A stretch of 64,000 nucleotides of DNA from the NCBI RefSeq assembly GCF_000003815.2, contig NC_049987.1, forward strand, positions 19,428,024-19,492,023. Reading direction: 5' to 3'. Positions within the stretch are counted from its first letter, which is position 1, and each line of letters starts with the position of its first letter. This DNA is from Branchiostoma floridae (Eukaryota; Chordata; Leptocardii; Amphioxiformes; Branchiostomatidae). Shown here piece after piece: positions 22,261 to 33,527 of this stretch. Below the pieces are notes generated by a model. It was not told the DNA's origin. It ran no database searches and was given only the letters and a program-made list of their open reading frames with translations. The translations under genes and the position numbers were made by a program.

Positions 22261-25200
22261 CTGAACAGAACAGCCAACATTCAGTCTTTACTTACTCAGG
22301 AGTTGTATACTGAATTTGCGTAATATCACTAATGAACATTACATCTGTTCACGGCACAATCCAGAAGAGATCTAAAACTTTGATTAAAAACAAATAGCAT
22401 AAGGATTATATAGGAAAATAATGATTAGTGCGCACTCCCTACAAATTGAAAAGGGCCAAAACTACAAGTCACCAGCCAACGAGAAACTGTGTCCAACATG
22501 CCTTAATCATTTTTAATGATAATGACTAATGAGAACGAATTCTACTTCATAATAGACTGTCCAACCTACGATAAAGACCAACAAAAATTGTTAAAATCTA
22601 TTTATTGTACATAAGTCTGATGCAATATTAATTACCATATACCAAGACAGAGATATTCAATTCGATATGTTCTAAAGAAGTGGCATGCATAACATTAACT
22701 GGTTTGTCTATACTGTTATCAAAAATTAGATTTAGATATTAGCAATACAAGAAGCTGAATGTTCATGAAATGTATGTGCAAGTTGCCATCTATTGTACCT
22801 GTTACAATTGTCACGTTCTATCTTATTCAGTCTATATATTACATGTACCTGTATCACTGGTGTTATTGCTGGGTCTAGCTGAAGCTGGTCGGTTGTTCCG
22901 TCTGCGCGCTGCCGCCCCCCTCAGTCCCGTCAGTCTCTGTTGTCGCCCGCTGTCCCGACCGCTACTGTGGCCGCCCTCCCTCGGGGATGACTGTTGGGTA
23001 GTCTGTCTGGGTCTCAACTGCATTCTATTGACTGGAGCTTGCTGGGTAGCTGTTGGACAATGACAAATTACTCAGTAAATGCAGAAATGTTTGCGGTTGT
23101 TTTATGTTCACAGTTTCTGCAGCAACCATTTCACCACAAACTCAAAACCACAGCAATTTTTGTCTTCTCCACAACCCCTTGTCTAACTCTAAGTGATGTA
23201 CCATATGATATACTATACATTGCACAGTACATGTACATTTCATTATAATGTTATAACTAACAAAGCACAAACTGAACACACAACTGTTACAGATCTTTGA
23301 ACATTGAATACAAAAAAGGTGCTTTCTGAAATTGTATAGAAAATAACAATACAAAATAATATAATAACAGTTATCTTCCCCTCAAAACACCATTCAATCT
23401 TAGTAGTCATCTTAAAGTTTGTAATTTTACATTTGCCAATTACCTGCATGCTGATTAGTTGCTGGTTGAGTGGCTATGTGCTGATTGGCTGCTGGTTGAG
23501 CAGGTGTGTGCTGATTGGCTGCTGGATGATTAGGTGCATGCTGATTGGCTGCTGAGTGATTGCCTGGTGATTGATTGGCAGCAGGCAGGTTGGTGGTCCT
23601 GAGTTGCAGCCTTCTGGCTTCTAGATCTTCTGGGGTTGTGTTCCGCCGGTCTCCCAGCATGCCTTGCTGTCTCAGGAGTAGAAAGTCCTCTTCAGGCAAC
23701 CCTCCGATGTACATGAGATATTCCGCCTCCCTGGGGGTAGGGAAACAACAAATGTTCAGATGTAAGCAGTGCTCAGGGACCAACTGGTGGCCTGTATCAC
23801 ACTCATATTCAACCAGGAAGCATCTTTGCGCTGTGGCAAGTACATGGTCAGTTCCACTTGACCACACCAGCCGGAAATTGAAATGACATCTGACTTCCAG
23901 CAAGGAAATACATGAATGTTTTTTTTTTTTTTTTTGTTAAAAAAAAGCACTTCAAAATTTATAACCGGACCTATGCCATGTCGCTGACATGGGGCTGAAA
24001 ATTTCTCAACGAGCTTGAAGGTACAAGCTATCAGACGGACATACTTGCTATATTTTGGCCGTAAATACTGTTACACTGGGGTCAATAATTCATTACCCTG
24101 GAGTAGTCTTACAGTTACACTGATTACGCTCGTTAAAAAACAAGAATAAAGAATGCTTCATGCAGACACAGTACACAGGGTTCTCCCCAGAATTTTTTTA
24201 GAATAGTGGAGGGGTTGGCAGAAATAACCCGAACCAACGCGCTGCACTTTCATGAAAATTGGTTCATTTTGCAATGACAGAAGGTGTCAAATACATGTAT
24301 TACAAGTATAATATGTTATAGTGATTCCTTTGTTGTGAAGCGGCAAAACGACTATTGTTTTGATCATTGCCCATTCACCAGTTTTTGCAGACAATGACGA
24401 CTGGAAAAGTGATGCCACTTGGCACAAAAATCTGTGAATTTTGATTAATTCAGGAAAACTAACCAAGAAAATAGGGAAGAAACACACTAAATTTCAAAAG
24501 AAGTATAGTGGAGCTGGGCTATGAGTATAGTGGAGGGCCTCTGTTATTCCATCCTCTGGGGAGGACTCTGGTACACTGTATCAGGTCTTACCTGCGTAGT
24601 TGTTCCAGCTCCTCCCTCCTATCCGTGTCCAGGGACTGCAGGTGTTCCTCCTGAGTCACCATCCGTCCATGGAGATCCCAATAAAACAAACAAACAAACA
24701 AACCTGCGTAGTTGTTCCAGCTCCTCCCTCCTGTCCGTGTCCAGGGACTGCAGGTGTTCCTCCTGAGTCACCATCCGTCCATGGAGATCCCAATAAAACA
24801 AACAAACAAACAAACAAACCTGCGTAGTTGTTCCAGCTCCTCCCTCCTGTCCGTGTCCAGGGACTGCAGGTGTTCCTCCTGAGTCACCATCCGTCCATGG
24901 AGATCCCAATAAAACAAACAAACAAACAAACAAACCTGCGTAGTTGTTCCAGCTCCTCCCTCCTGTCCGTGTCCAGGGACTGCAGGTGTTCCTCCTGAGT
25001 CACCATCCGTCCGTCAGACAGAGTCACCAGCTCCTGCCGCGAGCGTTCCCGCCACTGTTGGACGAACTCCAGGGGGTTGTCCCGCCCCTGGTGTCTCCTA
25101 CCACGACCTGACATACCGCCGCCAGATGATAGGTGGCGCTGTGGAGACAGAAAACAACAATAGTATCAAAATTGCTATTGAATGCTACAGCAGCAATTGT

Positions 25201-26324
25201 GTGTGTCAAACTAAATAAACTTCTTAAATACAAATAATTCCACATGCATGTTCAGTGCATCCACAACTAATTGCACTTAGGGGGAGGGGGATTGACGTAC
25301 TCAAAATCTAGGGAAGTCTGGTCATACTGGGGTATGTTCCCCCAGAACATAATTTTAATTTTCTAACTTACTGACAGTTGAAAAACACAAGTTTGTTGAC
25401 AAAAAATTGGACAGTGTTTTTTTTTTTCATAAAAGTTGAACTTACTAGTAGAATAGTGGAAAGCATCCAAGGTAGCGCAGCATTAAGCCAAACCTAACCT
25501 CTGCTNNNNNNNNNNNNNNNNNNNNNNNNNNNNNNNNNNNNNNNNNNNNNNNNNNNNNNNNNNNNNNNNNNNNNNNNNNNNNNNNNNNNNNNNNNNNNNN
25601 NNNNNTAATTGGTCCCGCTTATACCATTGGTATATACCATATTACCTCCACCAAGCAAATTTTACCTGCACCACTCTGAATTTAGAAAGTATGGATCATA
25701 CTAAAATTGTTCAGGAGCCATTGCTATTTTTTTTTTCTTTTATACTTTATAGGTGGTAACAGTCAATACAGCTAATAACAATCCATATACAGCTACATTA
25801 AAGGACATATAATAAGTATAAAACCCAGTACATGAACCAGTGCAGGTTAGGTGCAGGTAGACATCAGAAATACCTGCACAGCTCCAATTTTACCTGCACT
25901 AACCTGCATATGCAGGTGGTATTTCGAGCCCTGGTATCACAGTCTTACTCTTAGGCAATTGACAGCTGATCTAAAACAACTCAGAGCCTAATATAACCTC
26001 TGCTTGGAAGCCCCTGCTGCTGAAAGCTTCAATAACACAGGCAAATGCCAGCTATGGGCTATACCACACCTTCAAGATAGGGGTGTTGAGCTATGATTCT
26101 GCATTAAACCTAAAAAATCTGCAATGGTGCAAAAAATTGTGGGACTTCAAAACCCTGACATTCCAAAAAATCTTGAGCTATAGCTGCTGACACGCAAATC
26201 CAGACAAAAACAATACTCCTAATTTGGCGATCACTGATCTCCTTCACAGAGTAAATATAGAGAGAACTGAAGAAATTAAAGACAAAAAAATAAAATTACA
26301 ACATACCCGATTTTCCTCTGGCAT
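21428..26324 (-). CDS. RLIM: RING-H2 E3 ubiquitin ligase, RLIM (RNF12)/RNF6 family, complete
   Basis: Exons 26324-26307, 25138-24936, 23730-23444, 23049-22849 and 22260-21428 join in phases 0, 2, 1 and 1 to about 513 residues. The N-terminal conserved module reads REAEYLMYIGGLPEEDFLLLRQQG...LGDRRNTTPEDLEARRLQL, matching the RLIM/RNF6 pattern (EEDYRLMRD-LLGTPGE-T-EEL-RRL). The middle is Gln/Asn- and Arg/Ser-rich and disordered, followed by an acidic run (about 120 residues before the RING). The C-terminal RING-H2 has CTIC, MPCAHEFHSKC and CPVC, a C3H2C3 pattern, preceded by GLTKDEIAQLPSRKF as in the family. The likely role is nuclear ubiquitin ligase for transcription cofactors, from family knowledge. 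The exon 2 donor is weak and sits in a tandem array (see separate entry). Confidence 0.9.
22849..23049 (-). CDS. RLIM: RLIM-like exon 4 (disordered Arg/Gln-rich)
   Basis: The exon has acceptor CCAACAG and donor ACAG|GTACATG, with both borders in phase 1. It encodes a low-complexity stretch (LRPRQTTQQSS, RDSGRQQRLTGLRGAAARR). A decayed MITE family A copy lies about 20 bases upstream of the acceptor. Confidence 0.8.
23072..23158. mobile_element. MITE family A, partial copy 8
   Basis: CAGTAAATGCAGAAATGTTTGCGG...CACCACAAACTCAAAACCACAGC matches one half of the family. It ends abruptly and lies just before RLIM-like exon 4. Confidence 0.6.
23444..23730 (-). CDS. RLIM: RLIM-like exon 3 (conserved N-terminal module plus 10-residue repeats)
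   Basis: The first half codes for the conserved EAEYLMYIGG...RRLQLR module. The second half consists of 30-base tandem units giving AANQHAPNHP, AANQHTPAQP, AANQHIATQP and a final ATNQHAG that runs into the donor GCAG|GTAATT. The last repeat unit thus contains the splice site. Confidence 0.88.
24177..24567 (-). repeat. Interspersed repeat R1, minus copy, in RLIM-like intron 2
   Basis: This is the inverted partner of 18657-19033. It sits between exon 3 and the duplicated exon 2 array. Confidence 0.75.
24592..24935 (-). repeat. Tandem array duplicating the RLIM-like exon 2 end and its donor
   Basis: Three extra units begin at 24592, 24704 and 24820, with periods of 112, 116 and 116 bases relative to the exonic copy at 24936. 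Each contains the last ~78 bases of exon 2 (GGATGGTGACTCAGG... to CTACGCAG) plus an (AAAC)n/GTTTGTTTG intron segment. The exonic copy and two of the extra units have a poor GTTTGT donor. Only the most distal unit has a good one, GTAAGA at 24591. Confidence 0.9.
24936..25138 (-). CDS. RLIM: RLIM-like exon 2
   Basis: The acceptor is CTGTCTCCACAG at 25139. The exon is in frame from exon 1 and gives RHLSSGGGMSGRGRRHQG...NPLEFVQQWRERSRQEL...EELEQLRR. The final AG pairs in phase 2 with the G of exon 3 to restore an Arg codon. If exon 1 were not used, the ATG at 25114 would be the start. Confidence 0.85.
25506..25605. other. Assembly gap (100 N)
   Basis: Exactly 100 N suggests a gap of unknown size, inside RLIM-like intron 1. 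Confidence 0.95.
25617..25935. repeat. Interspersed repeat R2 with GCAGGTAAAATT motifs
   Basis: The block carries repeated TACCTGCAC/GTGCAGGTA motifs, ends in GGTGGTATTTCGAGCCC and reappears inverted in two parts at 33528-33745 and 35300-35440. It probably extends into the adjacent gap. Confidence 0.65.
26307..26324 (-). CDS. RLIM: Candidate first coding exon of RLIM-like gene (six codons)
   Basis: ATG CCA GAG GAA AAT CGG (MPEENR) is followed by a good donor GTATGT, in phase 0 with exon 2. Support is the consensus donor, the open frame across the junction and the promoter-like site upstream. An 18-codon-base coding exon can also arise by chance. Confidence 0.6.
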
Positions 26325-26400
26325 TACGGCTATGTATGCATTTATCAGGCGTTGGCTCCGACAATGTCATCAATGTTCCAGATAATACAGTTAGTTCAGA

Positions 26401-26410
26401 ATGACGTCAT
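26401..26410. promoter_or_regulatory. Perfect cAMP-response-type palindrome upstream of RLIM-like start
   Basis: ATGACGTCAT (core TGACGTCA) lies 77 bases upstream of the proposed start codon, where CREB/ATF sites are common in vertebrate housekeeping promoters. Use in this gene is inferred. Confidence 0.5.
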
Positions 26411-27206
26411 CTCCAGAAATCTTGCACGTAATACCAACCAACCATAAACCACCGTTGCACGGCATGACAACACACAACACAACTAACACAGCTTTAAAAT
26501 CAATACCTAATCAAATGCTCTATTGTACTTCTATTGTAGGTCTATTTATAGGGAGAGACAGATCAATTATATGTCAGTCCATGACGAAATGTTGGACTCA
26601 GACATTTGAATAATGCAATGAACTACTAGATGGTTCTATGGTTGCTAATCGCTGGGAAAATAGCACATGGAATCAATACAGATTTTGGAAAAATTATCCC
26701 AATATAACTTTTTTATAGTCCACCTATGCTGTTGTTAAACAAAGTGAATTCAGAAATGTATCAAATGAATAGAAATTATATAGGTCCTCATATGCATATT
26801 CAACACATTCTGATATACATTTAACACATGAAAACCTGATAGGAAAGTTGGTAGAGTGACCAAGCTGTTTAATTTTTTGGTGTAAATACTGAATCATTAG
26901 TGAACTAGAGTTCCTCGAACACATATCTTCGCCAAATAAACAATTTCTATGGAAGATAGTTCTTTTTGAATGATTAATGTGTATAAGTCCATATGTTATC
27001 TAGTCACATCATGTAGTGGTTGGTTGGATTATGAACATTGTGAGTAGATTAGTCTATTCTGTCGGTGTACATAATGCAGCAAATGTTTTGGCGATGTGAA
27101 TGAATGTCTTTGCATAATCAGAACAACTTGTACAGGTATGAGGTTACTGTTCTATTTTGTGTTGTCATAATTACTTTCGGAGAGCTGGTTATGTTTTGGG
27201 TAGCGT

Positions 27207-27243
27207 TTGTATGTATGTATGTATGTATGTATGTATGTATGTA
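27207..27243 (+). repeat. Microsatellite (GTAT)n
   Basis: About nine uninterrupted GTAT units. Confidence 0.9.
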
Positions 27244-28549
27244 GAAACCAGCAAATTGAAGACCGGCTGAATGGATTGAAGTGATATTTGGTATGTGGGT
27301 AGGTCTTGGAAACCTGGAAACCACAGGAAGTCACGCCGATAATTGCATTCGTCACTCACCAAACCCCGGCCACTGTAACAGTTGTTCCTTCCAATTTACG
27401 GAACTTTTTAACTCACCAAGGGTCATCTAAGGGCCATATGTAAGGATTGCTACGACCCCCGCCTTGGTGAACGTTTGTTTCAATCTCATGAAAATAGAAA
27501 GTAAAGTTTTGCAGTCGCGAGTTAAGTCAGAGGTATTTTACAGAGTCCAAGGTTATGATTTCTGCGACTGTCCGATGACAACCGCCTGTCACCTTTGGCG
27601 ATTTGTATTTCTCGCAATGATGTCAGTTCTTTCTAGCCGACCTTTCCCTTACAACATGACATCTCTGTTAAGAGTTGAGGAATGCGTGGATAATTGACGG
27701 TGACCCTTTTGACCTAAGTGCTGTTCTTCAACATGTTGGGTTTGTCTTGTCCCAGCACTTGGTCACTTGTTGTTTTAACCTAGTTCACAGATGTAAGTAC
27801 TATGTGTTACAAGCCGTCATTGTTCAATTATGTTATATTACTGACTTTACATAGTACTTATTCGTTTGTTTAGACCCATGTAGTGTTACTGGCACATGGA
27901 ACACCAAGTTTCCTTGCAGTCCATCATAAGAAAATACACCTGAAGTGTCTCGTAGATATTAGCTCTACATCTTTATATCAAGTGATATTCGTCAAGTTCC
28001 CTCTACTACATTTTTACCGTTCCCATGATATAGTGTTGCTTTTATTGTTGATCTGTATATAGATATAAGCAACACTTGTATATAGATATGTTATATTTCA
28101 ACTGCTATGAATCCTTTGCTGTGTGCCGTCGTATTGACATCAATTCAGCAAGCTATTTAATTGCTTAATTTTATAGATACGTGTTGGACACGGTCAGGCT
28201 TTGTATTTTGCTAACATGAACCATGACCATTTATAGGCATTTTTCAGCCAGTAGTCTCTACCAGACTCCATCCTGGCAGAATAGTACACGGATGACCTAG
28301 TAACATCCCTGGTCAATCAGAATTTCATGCTTCCAAGACAACGTCTGTTTATGAGGGAGCCCCTGCTTCCACTGGCTCCTTTGACCTACTTCTTCTCTAT
28401 TTTTAGACATCTATGGGTCGATTCAAGTCCTTTCAGGTGACTCTGTCACAAGTATTTTTCAACCGTTATAGAAGTTTCCCTAAGTAATTATATTAAATAC
28501 AGAGTGATTTATATAATTTGCATCTCATTATGTTGATAATCATCCAAAG

Positions 28550-29225
28550 TACCTACCTACCAAAAACAAAAAATATCCATCAATCCCCTCAGGAGTTATC
28601 CATCTAAAAAGTTACGAAATATAACACCCACTGCAATTCCAAACAAGCTGCTAGGGGGCCCAAAATTAGACCATTGACTCCTAGTACCAACAGCTATCCA
28701 CCAGTAAAAAATCACGAACCTGGCACTTCTAGAAAATTTAGGCGAAAACTTTGATGCTCACTTGCAGTACCAAAACAATTTGCCAGGAGGCCCATTATCG
28801 AACTTGACCTTCCTTTCTGTGTCCCCTACCTATCAACCAAATATCATTAACATCCATCAAGAACATCTCGAGTTATCTTGCTTACAGACAAACGCACTTA
28901 CATACAAAGCCAGCTACAGCACCATAGGTAAAAGGTAGCTAAACCATTCTCGCACATGGCAATCCTTTCCACAGCCGCTACAGACCTGCCAAATATCGTG
29001 GAAATCGCCCAGCTACATTTTGACTTATGCCTCCCGAAAAAACACCCAAAAAAATACCAAGCTCGCTAATGTACCATAGGAAAACGCCAGGTAACCCATT
29101 TTCGAACTAGGCATGCCTTTAAACAACCGCTACACACCTGCAAAAAATAAAAAAGTTCCATCCACAATTTCTCGAGTTATATCCTGTTGACCTACATACA
29201 GACCCAAGTCGGCAAAAACATAAGC
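28550..29225 (-). repeat. Dispersed repeat R3 (GCTGCTAGGGGGCCCAA family)
   Basis: The stretch consists of several diverged subunits, each with a 'rest of AATATCCATCAATC...AGTTATCC, then CAATTCCAAACAAGCTGCTAGG' layout and an end TTCTTGGCGAAG. A related copy is at 34360-34745, with GCAGTTCCAAAATAAGCCGCTAGG and the same TTCTTGGCGAAGG end. Class unknown. Confidence 0.6.
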
Positions 29226-29624
29226 TTCTTGGCGAAGCTAATGATCTTTGTTTATACATGTATTGAAAATTGCAGAGGTGATTTGAAAACAGTTGTTGTA
29301 CTGAATGTACATGCCTTTGGTTCTGACGTAAAGTTGTTATTAATAATTCATAGACTACCATCGAGGACTATAGAAATTATTAGAATAAACATCATGGCAA
29401 AGCAGTTGTCAGCACATATCACATGAACTAGTTACTATTATATACTAATAACCGTTATACATGTAATTTAACGTGTTTTATTTTTATGTCAATCCCTACC
29501 TTTTCTGATTATAAGTAGTAAACAGTTGACAATTTTGCAGACTACTTTTCTGCACTTTGCACAATTTGTATTGCAAGGACATGGTCCTCATTAAGAAACT
29601 CTGAAATCTCCAGTTCTGTCTTCA

Positions 29625-29905
29625 ACGCACAAACCTTATGTGAGCAGGAATCACTATGTGATACAAACGAACCTTATGTGATTTGCATGAACCTTATGCA
29701 AAACTGGCCAACCACCTCCGGGTCATCAAGTGACATTACGTCATTCGCATAAGGTTCGTGCAAATCGCATGTTCGTGTGTGTGACAGACGGTTCGTAGGT
29801 TTTCGCATAGTGGTTCGTGTGATTTTCATAAGGTTCGTGTGTTTTCACATAGTGATTTGTGCGTATCACATAATGTTTGAATGAATCTCATGGGGTTCGT
29901 GCAAA
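29625..29905. repeat. Inverted and tandem CATAAGGTTCGTG element
   Basis: The left part has CGAACCTTATGTGATTTGCATGAACCTTATG. After a non-repeated centre, CATAAGGTTCGTG and variants (CATAGTGGTTCGTG, CATGGGGTTCGTG) occur about six times in the opposite sense. Confidence 0.65.
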
Positions 29906-30949
29906 TGCTTGGGCACCCCGCCGAAGGTACCACAAATGCTCAAGACAAGCGTAGACTTCCGTCAAAATATTCTGACACAACAAGAGAATTGTGGTGAAGA
30001 CAGCAGAGTGTCCCTTCAGGCAACAATCTTCATAAACATATTTCTAATATATCAAAACTACTGACGTTTAGTAAAATTATGTGATATCATTTATGATAAT
30101 TCTACCTCCGTATTGGTCAACGACTACAAAGTATATGATACTTAGATGATCTCATACTTTCAAACGAAGACGAAAAACTGTCAAACTGACGTAATTACTT
30201 TTTACAAACCGTTCATGTTGCACGTAACGTTATTTTTACGTTGCCAAAAAAAGCACGATGTTTTCATAACAATTTAGTTGATAACATACGACTTTTTCAG
30301 AGTTCCAAAGGTTATATAGGATAGAGGTACCAGACTGTGACACTCTTGCGTTGGCAGAGAGGCAATTTCGATCATATTTAAGGCGATTTTAAGACATTTA
30401 AGACTTTCTTTTACACATACCTTTCTCAGCAACTTTCACCTCTCTCTGCAATACAGGTTCAGGCAAAGATTGGGGCCTCGAGGTACATTGCTGTCTACTG
30501 TATTCATAATAACAGCCTGCAAAATATTTTCTATTTAATAGAACCTCCTTCGTTCATATTCACTGTATGAGAAACGAGACGGGTGGTGATATCTACTTCA
30601 CGCATCTTTTGATCAATTGATGACGTCACATGTGAATAGAAGTGACGTAAGCAGAGCGTAGGTCAGAAACCTCATTAAATATGTTTGCTAGTGAAAAAAA
30701 ATAACGTTGTGTGCAAATTTTGTAGTTGTAACACATTTTGAAAATTAATAGGAATTAAATGTCATTGTTTAAAAGGAGACTTTTATGACAATTTTCAAAG
30801 AATATGTCGATTTTGATCGTTATTGAGATTGAGGTTATCTTAGAGTCAATTTCAATAGTGAAAACAATGCAAGAGACGTCTAAGCTGCGTAATGAGGTGA
30901 TTTTATGCATACCTTTAGCGCAGTTGTCTTCGTTACAACCCAAACTGTC

Positions 30950-30959
30950 AAGATGGCGG
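30950..30959 (+). promoter_or_regulatory. YY1-type start-site motif, candidate CEP126 promoter
   Basis: AAGATGGCGG is the YY1 consensus often found just downstream of transcription starts. Its ATG opens only a short frame (MADRSKDR, then stop), so the region is read as promoter/5' UTR. A donor-like GACG|GTAAAC follows at about 31090. Confidence 0.4.
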
Positions 30960-31539
30960 ACAGAAGCAAAGATCGCTGATCTGTGCTGGAATTTCTACAT
31001 TTTACCACCATAAGAACTCACTTGAAGGGCACAGAAGGATGTATTCGGAAGAGGATTTTCCTATGAAGCGCACGGAATCTTCCAGCTGACGGTAAACAGG
31101 TGGAAAACGGCGAAGTCAACATGCTAACTGGAGCATACTCGTATCCTTTTTTTGGTCCGCGCTACCTGCATTTTTCTCACCGGTGGAAGTTGGGTGTTGT
31201 AGCCAGTGTTCTGGAAGTTGGTTTCCGTGCTCTAGATCACTGTTAGAAAATCATGATCAGCTACTAGCAACAGTGGAAGCTAGGTTTAGTTTTTCTGTAC
31301 AGGTACGCCATCGAGACAATACATACAGCATGTTTCAGAAAATTTTCACTAGCTTGAACTTCAAGTATAGGGGAGGGGCGGACTAGTAGTACTTAGTAGT
31401 AGTAAATTAAGTTGGACAGTAATCTGCAAATAAGTATTGTGAATGAAGTAGTTTATTGAAGAGAAGTACGTAGTACTCAAGTGAAATGTGCTGATCAGTA
31501 TAGAAGGTACAGTAAACTCTACTCTACTCTAATCGTATC

Positions 31540-31810
31540 CGCATAGCCTTTTTGTCTCTTTAGGGGGGTCTCTGAGTTGTTATAAAATTCATCTTGTCTC
31601 GGACATGGTATAAACTATAATTGAGGGCAAATTTATGCATCCCCTTCCACCACTTTTTACCTCCCCAACCGAAGTCAGGTACCCAGTATTGACACCTGGT
31701 TGTGTAAATTGAATATCCCATAGAAACAATATTGATGGCTTGTCAGGGGATTCTAACCCAGGACCTCTGGGTTCTAGGCCAAACACTCTGCCAAAAGACC
31801 ACCTGTTGGA
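31540..31810 (-). mobile_element. tRNA-derived SINE, minus orientation
   Basis: This is the same family as 46062-46340. In minus reading it has GTGGTCTTTTGGCAGAG, the B-box-like GGGTTAGAATCC, GGGTACCTGACTTCGG, GGAGGTAAAAAGTGGTGGAAGG, GGGGATGC and a tail AAAAAGGCTATGCGG. Confidence 0.65.
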
Positions 31811-32869
31811 TAAAATCATAAGAGTATTGGGGAGCCGGAGATACACAGAAAGTGGTTTGTCCGTATAACTTAGCACAGCAAATACACCACTAATACTAAT
31901 AGCCAATTAGCATTTCATTTTTCTCTAGTTAAGGTAATAATTTTTGATTTAAAAAAAATTGTCAGAACTTATGGCAGAAGTTCAAGTATACGTTAAACAG
32001 ATAAATCATCTTTTTGGTGACCATAAAAAAAAAAAAAGAATCCTCAAGATGTCTCAATTTTAAATTAAGAAAATGCCTTGCCACTTTGCTAAGTGAAAAT
32101 TTATATCAATTGAATTTTATTTGCACTGTGTAGACAAAAACACTGCAAAAATATTTAAAAAAATGTTTTAGATATCAGTTAAGTATTGAAATTGAAAGCA
32201 TAAATAAATCATTGAAACAATCTGAATTTTTGAACATTACTTGAAAATGGGTGAATTTATCACTGGAAATTATGGTAAGTGTGTCTTATGTTTGCTCCCT
32301 GTGGAATTTGATAATGGTAATTGGGTAGGGACCACTGGTAAGATTATGCAATAATACAGTCATTGGTCCCCTGAGAATTATGAGTTGCCACTAACTTGGT
32401 CACACCATGACACACAGTCACATTCTGTACATAACATTTCGGGAGCAGCTTTTCTGTGAATGAAAAATTTACGTGTGAAAAAATTATGTTCTTGAAATAT
32501 ACCTGAAATGCTGTTGTAAAAAAAAGATAATACATAGGAAGTCAAATGTCAGTCATTTACTCAAGCAGTATTGATAGTGCCCGTGTGAAGAGCTTGTTTT
32601 GTCTGTCAAGTCATGGTTGTTCCTGCCATTTTCTAGTCTGGAAGCAGCATAACTAGACAAAATAAGAGGTGGAGATACTAAATTATTCATGGTAATTTTG
32701 TAAATTGTTGCTTTCACAAAATGTTGTCTGCAGTGAATTAGAATTCCAAACAATGTTCAGAAAAAAAAACAACTTCTGTAACAACTAAATTCGGATTTTC
32801 TTACAACGATTTCGGCACAAAATCGCGCTAGTTATCATAAAAAATCGATGAAAACCTCAATTTTGAAAA

Positions 32870-33045
32870 TGATGCGGTTGTTATGGGTCCCAATTTGGGC
32901 CGGTCGCGGTTGCGTTGGCCAGGTGGTCGTTGAGACAAGGTCGCTTAATGATTACGTCAATGGGGAAAAAATCGGGACCGAGAAAAAACGGTCGAAATGG
33001 CCAGGTGGTCGCTGAGAAGAGGTGGTCGCTCGGGCAGGTTTGACT
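32870..33045. repeat. Repeat with GGCCAGGTGGTCGCTGAG motif
   Basis: TTGGCCAGGTGGTCGTTGAGACAAGGTCG and ATGGCCAGGTGGTCGCTGAGAAGAGG, then CGGGCAGGTTTGACTAGTA, resemble the 51395-51435 stretch (GTGGTCTTGGGCAGGTTTGACTGTA). This looks like a widespread invertebrate repeat; the class is not known to me. Confidence 0.45.
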
Positions 33046-33527
33046 AGTATGTAACACAACGCTACCAATTATTGTCCCATTTATTTAAAACACCTTTATC
33101 TTAATACCCTACATGCAGACTAAACTTGTAACCCATATCATCTATTCTAAAAATAGTAAAAAGAACAATGCATCTTGCCTGTATCTCTTTCTCCACCTGT
33201 TAAATGCTGTGTTAGCATGTATTCATACCTCAATGATCTCTTTGATAAAGAATTGTAGTGTTACCCTATTGTATATTATGATTATGAATTTATGATTATG
33301 AGTGTACATTTGGTACAGGTGTATTACTAGCTATAGTAGACCAGCACCTTTCTCCTGTTTTTTACAGTGTGAAAACTTTTGTTTCCTTGATGAAAAGAGA
33401 ATTGCGTGCAGCAAGACCATTTGTTTATTTAGATAATCTGACCCGTTTTATTACTATTGTTGTGGGTGCGGAACGGGGTGTCCAGTTTACGCGTTCTTGT
33501 GTTACGCTGGTTAGGAGACTTACAAAG

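Larger units (their letters stand above)
26411..30949. other. Intergenic region between divergent RLIM-like and CEP126-like genes
   Basis: It contains a GTAT microsatellite (27207-27243), a long repeat of the GCTGCTAGGGGGCCCAA family (28550-29225), the CATAAGGTTCGTG element (29625-29905) and a CRE-like TGACGTCA at 30621 with a half site at 30643. No exon was recognised. Confidence 0.55.

Noticed and set aside
24619-24933. 104-residue frame with a repeated VCLFVLLGSPW segment
   Set aside because: It reads through the intron tandem array (AAAC repeats) out of the frame of the RLIM-like protein.
31183-31386. 67-residue plus frame as a missing CEP126 N-terminal exon
   Set aside because: The residues do not resemble the CEP126 N-terminus, and the frame was not seen to join 36603 in a family-consistent way.
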